Positions 46,337 through 54,671 of a stretch of 64,000 nucleotides of DNA are shown one piece after another. The first letter of the stretch is position 1. Each line of letters starts with the position of its first letter. Below the pieces are notes generated by a model. The model had not been told where the DNA came from and searched no databases. It saw only the letters and a list, made by a program, of their open reading frames with translations. The position numbers were made by a program, and so were the translations under genes. Location: positions 62,001 through 126,000 of the forward strand of contig JASJGJ010000094.1 of the NCBI GenBank assembly GCA_033791605.1. Direction: 5' to 3'. Source of the DNA: Porticoccus sp033791605 (GTDB lineage Bacteria; Pseudomonadota; Gammaproteobacteria; Pseudomonadales; Porticoccaceae).

Positions 46337-47296
46337 ATGACGAATTTACTCTTTTTATTACTCGGTGTGGGCTTACTTACCATTGGTGGCGAAGCGTTGA
46401 TTCGAGGCTCGTTAGCTGCCTCCCAGCGTCTCGGTGTATCGCCATTACTAAGTGGTCTCGTTATCGTAGGCTTCGGCACATCAGCGCCAGAATTGGTGGT
46501 TTCTGTAAATGCTGCATTAAATCAACAACCGGATATTGCAGTTGGCAACGTAGTGGGTAGCAATATTAGCAATGTTTTACTAATCCTAGGGATATGTGCG
46601 CTGATCGCGCCACTGACAATCAAGCCTTTGGCATTACGCCGGGATGCTGTCATTGTAGTAGTGGCTAGTATACTATTTTTGGTTTTAGTTGGCGGAAGCG
46701 CACTGGGACGCACGGATGGCGTAATCTTCTTGACGGCCTTAGTAGCTTATTTGGTATGGGCTTATTGGAGTGAACGCATCCACGCACCCGCGACGACACT
46801 TAACAAAGCCGAAGCTGAAGAACTTACCGCTTTACCAAAGTCTATAGGATGGACTGTAGCGGCAGTAATCATTGGTCTACTACTGTTAATTTCAGGGTCA
46901 CAGGTGCTGCTTATTGGAGCTGTAGGGATTGCTGAGAGCTTAGGAGTTTCTGAGGCTGTCATCGGATTGACATTGGTAGCTGTTGGTACATCCCTTCCAG
47001 AGCTTTCAATTTCTGTAATTGCTGCGCTACGACGGCACGCAGATGTAGCCGTTGGAAACATACTTGGTAGCAATATATTTAATTTGTTGGGGATATTAGG
47101 AGTATCCGCTTTACTTCAACCACTTCCCGTTCACGCAAGAATTCTGCAATTCGACCAATGGGTCTTGCTTGTAGCGTCTCTATTACTATTTTTGTTTTTG
47201 TATACAGGGCGTCGTCTAAGTCGGGGAGAAGGTGGAATACTCTTAGCTACCTACGGTGTTTATGTAGGCTTAAGTTTTACCGCATTCGGTAGTTAA
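46337..47296 (+). CDS. Calcium/cation antiporter (CaCA family, YrbG-like)
   Basis: Membrane protein of 319 residues with about ten helices. The two alpha repeats that form the ion site are clear: GFGTSAPEL with VGNVVGSNISN (near 40-75), and AVGTSLPEL with VGNILGSNIFN (near 215-250). These proteins exchange Ca2+ or Na+ across the inner membrane; the E. coli member is YrbG. The start at 46337 (MTNLLFLLLG) fits the first helix; the frame is open 17 codons further up into the attC-like region. Confidence 0.9.
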   Translation: MTNLLFLLLGVGLLTIGGEALIRGSLAASQRLGVSPLLSGLVIVGFGTSAPELVVSVNAALNQQPDIAVGNVVGSNISNVLLILGICALIAPLTIKPLALRRDAVIVVVASILFLVLVGGSALGRTDGVIFLTALVAYLVWAYWSERIHAPATTLNKAEAEELTALPKSIGWTVAAVIIGLLLLISGSQVLLIGAVGIAESLGVSEAVIGLTLVAVGTSLPELSISVIAALRRHADVAVGNILGSNIFNLLGILGVSALLQPLPVHARILQFDQWVLLVASLLLFLFLYTGRRLSRGEGGILLATYGVYVGLSFTAFGS

Positions 47297-47433
47297 CGGT
47301 GAGATTAGGCATTAATTAATCCTAAATTATCAAAATTTGAAACAATGCCACAAATATAATGCTTAACAAACATATCAAATTGACTCCAAAAATCTGATAA
47401 ATTTATTACATTTAAATTTCAGGACTAAAGAAT

Positions 47434-48009
47434 ATGCCCAAGGCAAGTGAAATTAAGAAAAATGCAGCGATCGACTATAACGGAAAAACCTATATAGTTC
47501 GCGACATTGAGCGTTCTGTTCCCCAAGGCCGAGCAGGTGGCAGCCTGTACCGACTGCGCATGTATGATGTTGTCACCAACAGCAAAATTGACGAGACCTT
47601 TAAGGACTCGGATATACTGAATCTTGCCGACCTCATCCGCAGGCCTGTTATGTTTTCCTACATTGATGGCGATGAATATGTCTTTATGGATACTGAAAAC
47701 TACACGCCGTACAACCTGAATAAAGATTCAATCGCCGATGAAATCCTTTTCATTGATGAGTCAACAGCGGGTGTTCAGGTCATCATCGTCAACGACGTAC
47801 CAGTAGCACTTGATCTGCCCACTAGCGTGGAGCTTGACGTGATGGAAACGGATCCATCCATCAAGGGAGGCTCGGCAACGTCAAGAACCAAACCAGCACT
47901 GTTATCGACCGGCGTAACCATTCAAGTTCCTGAGCACATTTCTACTGGTGATAAAATCAGGGTGAATGTGGAAGAACGAAAATTTATGGGTCGAGCAGAC
48001 ACAAAATAA
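47434..48009 (+). CDS. yeiP: EF-P-like translation factor EfpL (YeiP)
   Basis: Paralogue of elongation factor P, 191 residues, three-domain type. MPKASEIKKN, IDGDEYVFMDTENYTPYNL and IKGGSATSRTKPA match YeiP rather than EF-P. EfpL relieves ribosome pausing at difficult motifs; its tip loop carries Arg instead of the modified Lys of EF-P, and here the loop reads PQGRAGG near 31-37. Single gene with its own upstream gap. Confidence 0.93.
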   Translation: MPKASEIKKNAAIDYNGKTYIVRDIERSVPQGRAGGSLYRLRMYDVVTNSKIDETFKDSDILNLADLIRRPVMFSYIDGDEYVFMDTENYTPYNLNKDSIADEILFIDESTAGVQVIIVNDVPVALDLPTSVELDVMETDPSIKGGSATSRTKPALLSTGVTIQVPEHISTGDKIRVNVEERKFMGRADTK

Positions 48010-48203
48010 TGGCGTAAGCTATCGGAAACAGGCATCTAATTCTACAACGTTGGCTCTGTTACCCTTTGCTCAATGAATAACCTAGCGATTGAGTTAGTGG
48101 AGTATTTCAATACAGCTGATACCATTAGGAAATACCTACAGAGTCAGTCGCAAAATCAAAGGGGCTGAAGGATTGTTACCCTTTGATTTCCCGAGGAAAC
48201 ATT

Positions 48204-48569
48204 ATGTTAGAAATGATAGATATAGGCATTGATTATTCCGTCGCCTTTCGCATCTCAGGAAAAGTTACTGAAAGTGATATGTCTTTAGTACTGAATGACG
48301 CAAAGGAAAAGATTGAGCGTCATGGAGATATTGTTATTCTTGAGCAGATAGATTCATTTGATGGTATTGAGATAGCTGCGGTTATCGAAGAGTTTAAATA
48401 TTTGTTCGACGTTGGCGTTTCGGATATCACTAGAGTTGCAGTATTAACTGACAACAAATGGTTGGAAACAATGGTTAACATTGAGGATACATTTTTCAGT
48501 ACGATTAAAATGAAATGTTTTGCCATCAATGACAGAGACTCGGCCGTAACGTTTTTAAAAAGCCCATAA
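48204..48569 (+). CDS. SpoIIAA-like (STAS fold) protein
   Basis: Protein of 121 residues that fits the SpoIIAA-like family found in many proteobacteria: an N-terminal strand pair (VAFRISGKVTESD), an alternating alpha/beta body and the terminal FAINDRDSAVTFL stretch. The start at 48204 follows GAGGA by seven bases. Function is unknown; it is not part of a sporulation pathway here. Confidence 0.8.
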   Translation: MLEMIDIGIDYSVAFRISGKVTESDMSLVLNDAKEKIERHGDIVILEQIDSFDGIEIAAVIEEFKYLFDVGVSDITRVAVLTDNKWLETMVNIEDTFFSTIKMKCFAINDRDSAVTFLKSP

Positions 48570-48732
48570 CATAACAAGAGACATGGTTTTTTACTATTTA
48601 CGCGTTGAACCGTCAAATTCTAGGGCTGATGTGATGAAGATGCATCGACAGAATTTTCATAATGAAAGGCATTCATAACCTTTCATTGACCCTTCTGACA
48701 CTCCACACCCTGAACCCAAAAGAGACCGCCCC

Positions 48733-49569
48733 TTGCTAAGTTATAGACATTCCTTTCATGCCGGTAATTTTGCCGACATTATCAAGCACATTGTCTTGGT
48801 AGAAATACTTGAGCACCTAACCCAAAAGGAAGCACCCTTTGAGTATATCGACACACACTCAGGTGCAGGCCTTTATAATCTGAAATCTAATGATGCTCAA
48901 AAGCTGCAAGAACACGCTAACGGTATCGCCAAAATAGAGTCCAAAGACTTTCCAGAACTGGCACGTTATTTCGAGGTCATCAATACCTTCAATAAATCCG
49001 GTGATTTGAACATTTACCCTGGCTCCCCTTCTATCGCCCAGTATTTCCTCCGGAAACAGGATCGAGCTTGGCTGTTTGAACTTCACCCCCAAGACTATGA
49101 GTCACTGAGCCGCAATATACGTAGTAACAAAAAGATACGGGGAGCTTGTCAGGATGGATTAACAGGAATGACGACATTGCTGCCACCCACTAGTCGTAGA
49201 GGGCTTATCCTGATAGACCCCTCCTATGAAATTAAATCCGAATATGATCACGTCATTGATGCGGTAATACAGGCCTATAAAAAGTTTAGCACGGGTATTT
49301 ATGCCATTTGGTATCCTGTGGTTGATCGACAAAAAATTGATCACATGGAGAAAAAACTCATCCGAAGTGGTATTAAAAACATACAACGTTTTGAGCTGGG
49401 TCTTTCTGCTGACTCAGAGGAAAGAGGAATGAGTGCGTCTGGTTTGTTTGTTATCAACCCACCTTGGAAACTTTTAGAAAAAATGGACATATTACTTCCT
49501 AGGCTTGCGCAAAAACTTGGCAAAGAAGACGAACATTTTTACAAATGCGATATTATCTCGGGGGAGTAG
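48733..49569 (+). CDS. rlmJ: 23S rRNA (adenine-2030-N6)-methyltransferase RlmJ
   Basis: Methylates A2030 of 23S rRNA. The protein begins MLSYRHSFHAGN, a hallmark of RlmJ, has the SAM region DTHSGAGLY near 40-48, YPGSP near 95-99, the catalytic motif IDPSYE near 162-167 (Ser where many amino-methyltransferases have DPPY) and the C-terminal INPPWKL near 239-245. The start is a TTG. Length 278 is normal. Confidence 0.95.
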   Translation: MLSYRHSFHAGNFADIIKHIVLVEILEHLTQKEAPFEYIDTHSGAGLYNLKSNDAQKLQEHANGIAKIESKDFPELARYFEVINTFNKSGDLNIYPGSPSIAQYFLRKQDRAWLFELHPQDYESLSRNIRSNKKIRGACQDGLTGMTTLLPPTSRRGLILIDPSYEIKSEYDHVIDAVIQAYKKFSTGIYAIWYPVVDRQKIDHMEKKLIRSGIKNIQRFELGLSADSEERGMSASGLFVINPPWKLLEKMDILLPRLAQKLGKEDEHFYKCDIISGE

Positions 49570-49665
49570 AGCTTAGATAAAATAAATAAAGGAAGTAAAA
49601 GGGGAAAGATTACTCCCCCCTCTTCTACGATTTATTATTTTTTCAATTAATGGCTATTCAGCCCC

Positions 49666-51441
49666 TTAAAAGTCATCAATACCCAAGCCCATTATTGCCT
49701 CCGAACCCGCTTTTACCGCCTCGAAGTAACCAGTATTCCGTGACATCACATGTTGAGCAAAGAATTTTGCCGTCATCACTTTATTGTCATTAAAACGGAC
49801 ATTGCCCTCGCCCGCTGTATTTAAATGGGTGGCAGCCACTGCACTTTTTACCATCATCGCTCCAGCAACGGTGGTACCCATTAACATCAGCATGTTATAG
49901 GCAGAAGAACTGAGCACGGTCCAATCTTCCGCTGCGCCCGTCAATATCGTATTTGCAGCTTCTTTACAGGCAATAAGTGAGGCTTCAAGAATGTCAGCGA
50001 TGTCTAACAGACCAGTCGCTTTAGCCTCGACAACCACCTGGGTTAAATCTTCAAGCAGCTCCATCGCCGATTGGCCCTTATCTCGAGCCAATTTACGACC
50101 CACTAGGTCAAGACCTTGAATGCCGTTGGTGCCTTCATAAATAGGTAGGATACGAGCATCTCTTAAATGCTGCGCGGCACCCGTTTCTTCTATAAAACCC
50201 ATGCCACCGTGCACTTGCACCCCCAGAGAGGTGACTTCCATACCAATTTCAGTACACCAGCCTTTGACCAGAGGCGTCAACAAATCAACACGGCGCTCGT
50301 GGTAAGCGGCCTGCTCTTTATCTTCTAGCTTGTGAACATAGTCTTCGTGGGCTAACGATAAATAGGCCAATGCCCTCCCGCCTTCAGTTAATGAACGCAT
50401 AAGCATCAGCATACGACGCACATCGGGATGATGAATAATGGTGGCTTGTTTATTGCCCGGCACACCACCCTGCACTCGGTCTTTGGCGAAGGCTACCGCC
50501 TGCTGATAGGCCCTCTCACTGATAGAGACCCCTTGTAAACCAACGGCTAAGCGAGCTTCGTTCATCATGGCGAACATATAGACCAAGCCCTGATTTTCCT
50601 CGCCCACCAGATAACCAACAGCACCACCGTTATCGCCGAAGGATAACGAGCAGGTTGGACTGGCATGAATCCCCAGCTTGTGTTCCACACCGACACAGCG
50701 AACATCATTACGCTCACCGGCACTACCGTCTTCATTAATCAGAAATTTGGGTACCACAAACAAAGAAATACCTTTAACACCTTCTGGTGCATCTGGGGTG
50801 CGAGCCAGTACCAGATGGATAATATTGTCGGTGTAATCGTGGTCACCCCAGGTAATAAAAATTTTCTGTCCACTGAGTAAGTAGTGGTCCTCTGTTGGCA
50901 CGGCTTTTGTGCGAACTGCGGCGAGATCCGAACCGGCCTGAGGCTCGGTGAGGTTCATGGTTCCTGTCCACGAACCTGAAATCAGGTTATTTAAATAGGT
51001 TTGCTTTTGTTCATCACTGCCATAGAGCGTCAGTGCGGTAACAACCCCTTTGGTCAGCATGGGACACAAACTGAACGCCATATTGGCAGATTGAGACATT
51101 TCGTCGACAGCAACGGATAACAGAGCAGGCAACCCCTGTCCACCGAACGCAACATCGCCGGTTAACCCCGGCCATCCTGCCTGTACAATTTGCTGGTAAA
51201 TACCATCCAGAGCGGGTGCAGTGATGACCTTGTCACCCTCAAGCCTTGATCCCTGAGAATCAGCCACTTGGTTAGTGGGTGCCAAGACTTCACCATAAAA
51301 ACGAGCCGCCTCTTCTAGAATAGCGTTCACCATATCCGGTGTTGCCTCTTCGTAACCCGGAAGTTTTGCAATACTCTCTATATCCAGCACATTATTGAGC
51401 AGGAACTTCATGTCATCGATAGGTGTGTTGTAGATAGTCAT
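49666..51441 (-). CDS. Acyl-CoA dehydrogenase, long type with C-terminal extension
   Basis: FAD enzyme of 591 residues that oxidises an acyl-CoA. FAD and substrate signatures are MNLTEPQAGSDL near 162-173 and YEGTNGIQGLDLVGRK near 434-449; the C-terminal extension is that of the DmdC/FadE5-like class. DmdC uses 3-methylmercaptopropionyl-CoA from DMSP in marine bacteria; other members use ordinary fatty acyl-CoA. The substrate cannot be told, and no dmdA, dmdB or dmdD gene is adjacent. Confidence 0.88.
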   Translation of the reverse strand: MTIYNTPIDDMKFLLNNVLDIESIAKLPGYEEATPDMVNAILEEAARFYGEVLAPTNQVADSQGSRLEGDKVITAPALDGIYQQIVQAGWPGLTGDVAFGGQGLPALLSVAVDEMSQSANMAFSLCPMLTKGVVTALTLYGSDEQKQTYLNNLISGSWTGTMNLTEPQAGSDLAAVRTKAVPTEDHYLLSGQKIFITWGDHDYTDNIIHLVLARTPDAPEGVKGISLFVVPKFLINEDGSAGERNDVRCVGVEHKLGIHASPTCSLSFGDNGGAVGYLVGEENQGLVYMFAMMNEARLAVGLQGVSISERAYQQAVAFAKDRVQGGVPGNKQATIIHHPDVRRMLMLMRSLTEGGRALAYLSLAHEDYVHKLEDKEQAAYHERRVDLLTPLVKGWCTEIGMEVTSLGVQVHGGMGFIEETGAAQHLRDARILPIYEGTNGIQGLDLVGRKLARDKGQSAMELLEDLTQVVVEAKATGLLDIADILEASLIACKEAANTILTGAAEDWTVLSSSAYNMLMLMGTTVAGAMMVKSAVAATHLNTAGEGNVRFNDNKVMTAKFFAQHVMSRNTGYFEAVKAGSEAIMGLGIDDF

Positions 51442-51608
51442 ACCCTAATTCCCATTAGCAATCAGTTGTTATCCTGATATAAAACCATATCAGACAAAGA
51501 AATGTCGTTGTTTCAGGACAAAACATTATGGAATTTGTGACTCAAAGGTACCCATATTACATAACGGAGATGGCGCAAAAAATATTCCATAATAGATTAA
51601 GAGCACGC

Positions 51609-52304
51609 TTAACTGGTGCTGGATTCTAGCTCATTAATCAGTCGAGAGAAGAGCTGAGGGGCTTCCAAATGCCCGGTATCGTCCAAAGCGGGATACTTCA
51701 GCCCTCTTTCTCGACAGATACGGGCTATCACTGGCTGACACCACTCAAAGAGCAAGGCTTGATATTCATCGTGGGGTAAATGGCAACGGTCATACATATC
51801 CGCCTCACTTCGTTGGCGTTGCGCCTCGGCCAAAATAATGGCGCAAGCCGCTGAAACATTAAAAGACTCGGCCATACCCATCATAGGAATAATGACAGTA
51901 CCATCGAGCCGACTATAGGCACGGTCACTCACACCCCACTTTTCTGCACCCAATAACAATGCCGTTGGCCGAGTGTAGTCAACCTCACGATAATCTACGG
52001 CACGTTCATCAAAATGTGCCGCCACAACCTGTAGACCTTGCTGCTGGAGATTTTCAATGGGAGTGACGATATTGTTATAGACTATTGTTTTAACCCATTT
52101 ATGAGCACCCAAAGAGGTGCCGGTGTGAGGCCGATATACCCCCTTTTCATAGACTGAATGAACCTGATGAATTCCTACCGCATCTGCCGTTCGGGTAATC
52201 GCCGACAAATTTTGCCCCTTATGAACCTGATCAGTAATCACGGTTAAATCGGTCTGGCGGCTCTTGAGGACTTTCAATATTTTTTTGTAACGTTCTGGCG
52301 TCAT
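51609..52304 (-). CDS. trmH: tRNA (guanosine-2'-O)-methyltransferase TrmH
   Basis: SPOUT-fold enzyme of 231 residues that methylates G18 in tRNA. Motif 1 NLSAITRTADAVG near 32-44 (catalytic Arg), motif 2 LLGAEKWGVSD near 116-126 and motif 3 IPMMGMAESFNVS near 139-151, with the deep trefoil knot implied by these. The TrmH-type N- and C-terminal extensions are present (MTPERYKKILKVL at the start). Confidence 0.95.
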   Translation of the reverse strand: MTPERYKKILKVLKSRQTDLTVITDQVHKGQNLSAITRTADAVGIHQVHSVYEKGVYRPHTGTSLGAHKWVKTIVYNNIVTPIENLQQQGLQVVAAHFDERAVDYREVDYTRPTALLLGAEKWGVSDRAYSRLDGTVIIPMMGMAESFNVSAACAIILAEAQRQRSEADMYDRCHLPHDEYQALLFEWCQPVIARICRERGLKYPALDDTGHLEAPQLFSRLINELESSTS

Positions 52305-52458
52305 TCCCGCATTATGTCAGAGAGCGTAAAAATCAAAAACTCCCAACTAATCGAAAATAGCCTCCACGAAACTATTAACAGAATAGTAAACCTTGATCGC
52401 CTATCCATTTAGAGGCAAATTAACAAAAAAGTATAAACACTCAACAAGGATATCCATT

Positions 52459-53382
52459 TTGACCAACTACTTACACAATAAAGCACTGTGGAAACAAGTA
52501 GAGGCCGTCACTGACTCAGCCCTCGCCTGCGGTGCGCTCCAATCCATCCCCACCCACTGCGAAACAAGGGAAGTTCCTTTTAGTGAAAGTACGTGTAGTA
52601 ACAACCTGATGTGTTTTCAAATAAGAGTAGTGGAAAACTTGGCAAGAAAATCAAAAGAAGTACCGCAGAGAGAAAAACAAACACCCAACCCAAAGGATTT
52701 TGACCCGTTCCTGCCCTATGATCCTGCTCTCTATGTAGGTGAACTGACAGACCATTACCGATGCCTGTTAAATAAATTCAACGTGATGGATCACCACATA
52801 TTGATGGTAACCAAGCACTTTGTGCCGCAACAAACTGCCCTGAACACGGAAGACTTTCTGGCCACTCAAGTTTGCCTCCAAGCTCAGGATGGTTTGGTCT
52901 TCTATAATGGTGGCCCAATAGCCGGAGCTAGTGTGGAGCATAAACATCTACAAATGATCCCCCTCCCCCTATCATCGACAACCAACTTTCCCTTTGCGGG
53001 TTTGTTTTCTCAATTCACGCTAGGTGAGGGAATTTGTACTGAAATGCCCCTGTCTTTTAGGCACAGAATAATGCCGATTAAATGCCCTACATCAGCACCC
53101 TATAAGCAGCTAAAAAAATTTGCCGAGGAAAATTGTCGAGGCTACTACCATTTGTTGGAAAGCTTGAATCTTACGATGGACTGCAACGGATATTTTCCTC
53201 CCCATAATATGCTGATGACCAGAGACTATCTCTGGGTGATTCCCCGCACTCAAGAGAGCCACCAAGGACTCACTATCAATGCTCTAGGTTTTGCCGGTAT
53301 GCTTCTGGTTAAGAATGAAGTCCAGCTAAAACTGCTAGATGATATTGGGTGCCATGAGCTATTAAAGGCTGTCACCCTGTAA
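52459..53382 (+). CDS. ATP adenylyltransferase/Ap4A phosphorylase-like protein
   Basis: HIT-superfamily enzyme of about 307 residues that would cleave Ap4A by phosphorolysis. The active site HKHLQ (His-x-His-x-Gln) is in SVEHKHLQMIPLP, preceded by YNGGPIAGAS; HHILMVTKHFVPQ is the start of the nucleotide-binding domain, and the C-terminal region carries NGYFPPHNMLMTRDYLWVIPR. I set the start at the TTG at 52459, eight bases after AAGGA; a TTG at 52393 is the upstream limit. Confidence 0.85.
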   Translation: MTNYLHNKALWKQVEAVTDSALACGALQSIPTHCETREVPFSESTCSNNLMCFQIRVVENLARKSKEVPQREKQTPNPKDFDPFLPYDPALYVGELTDHYRCLLNKFNVMDHHILMVTKHFVPQQTALNTEDFLATQVCLQAQDGLVFYNGGPIAGASVEHKHLQMIPLPLSSTTNFPFAGLFSQFTLGEGICTEMPLSFRHRIMPIKCPTSAPYKQLKKFAEENCRGYYHLLESLNLTMDCNGYFPPHNMLMTRDYLWVIPRTQESHQGLTINALGFAGMLLVKNEVQLKLLDDIGCHELLKAVTL

Positions 53383-53690
53383 TAAGGGCTATAGCAATCC
53401 TTATCCGCCCCATCTACATTTTTTGTATAAATCCCTTGAACTAAAAAAAATCATCCCTATCTAAAATCTGAGCATTTAGTTCTTGGTATGTTTATATGAG
53501 AACGTTTCCTATAGCTATAACAAGAGTGTATGAACAATGTTTTTTTCAGTGAACTTTTCGGTGTACTATGCACATCCACTGAGCTATACGCGCGCTCTGA
53601 CAAGGATAGACACGTCTCTCATACCAAAGACTAATATTGATACTGATGCCCTGTATTTATAACTAAAAATTTTCACAACCGGAGGACACC
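53383..53690. other. Gap upstream of the Gld-type ABC operon
   Basis: About 300 AT-rich bases with no gene. It should hold the operon promoter. The GGAGG ribosome site of the first gene is at its end. Confidence 0.5.
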
Positions 53691-54671
53691 ATGCTGGAAG
53701 TCAGGCAGTTGACAAGGTTGTATGGCGACTTTAAAGCCGTTGACAATGTCAGCTTCAAAATAAAAAAAGGTGAGATTGTTGGTTTACTGGGCCATAACGG
53801 CGCTGGTAAAACGACGATTATGAAAATGCTCAGTGGTTTTATTGAAGCGAACCATGGCTCTATCTTTATTGACGACATCAACCTTCAGCAAGATCCTAAA
53901 AAAGCACAGAGGTATCTCGGTTATTTGCCAGAAAACCTGCCCATTTATCCTGAAATGATTGTGGCCGATTACCTCGATTATATTAGTGAAATGAAAGGTA
54001 TTACGGGTGATGAAAAAATATCAGAGATAAGACGTGTTATTCAGGCAACGGATATCGTGCCTAAGCTGCTATCCCCCATATCGACCCTGTCTCGCGGTTA
54101 TAAACAACGTGTTGGTGTCGCACAAGCCATTTTGGGAAGGCCCAAACTATTGATCCTAGATGAGCCAACAAATGGCCTAGACCCTACACAAACACAACTT
54201 ATTAGGGCTTTGATCCGAAACCTTGCAAACGATGCGACAGTCATTCTATCTACCCACATCATGCAGGAAGTGGATGCACTCTGTGACCGAGCACTGATTA
54301 TTCGCAATGGAAAACTGGCTGTCGATGCACAACTAGAAAAACTTAGAGAAAGCAACCATTTGCTGTTGTCGACCTCATTACCAACAGACAAGCTCACTAC
54401 ATTATTACAACCACTCAGCGCTGTCGTTAAGGTAGAAGAAATATCAGCAGATCAATCTGACGTTAAGCCCTCGGTTTATCGTTACCGGCTAAGCGTAAAA
54501 GAGAGAAGTGATCATTTTGCTCTCTGCGGAGAAATTGCCAATTTCATTGTTGCTTCTGGTGCTACGTTGTACGCCATTAGCCAGGAGCATCGTGATCTGG
54601 AAACACTGTTTAGGGAAGTCAATGAAAATCCTGTGAAAGCAATTGATGAGGAGGATCAAGATGCAGCCTAA
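53691..54671 (+). CDS. ABC transporter ATP-binding protein, GldA-like
   Basis: ATPase of 326 residues: Walker A GHNGAGKT near 39-46, signature LSRGYKQR near 138-145 (Arg for the usual Gly), Walker B LLILDEPTNGLD near 158-169. A C-terminal extension of about 90 residues follows the ABC domain. GGAGG stands before the ATG. Its end overlaps the next gene by 11 bases. Belongs to an ABC-2-type system related to GldA/GldF/GldG; transported substrate unknown. Confidence 0.92.
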   Translation: MLEVRQLTRLYGDFKAVDNVSFKIKKGEIVGLLGHNGAGKTTIMKMLSGFIEANHGSIFIDDINLQQDPKKAQRYLGYLPENLPIYPEMIVADYLDYISEMKGITGDEKISEIRRVIQATDIVPKLLSPISTLSRGYKQRVGVAQAILGRPKLLILDEPTNGLDPTQTQLIRALIRNLANDATVILSTHIMQEVDALCDRALIIRNGKLAVDAQLEKLRESNHLLLSTSLPTDKLTTLLQPLSAVVKVEEISADQSDVKPSVYRYRLSVKERSDHFALCGEIANFIVASGATLYAISQEHRDLETLFREVNENPVKAIDEEDQDAA

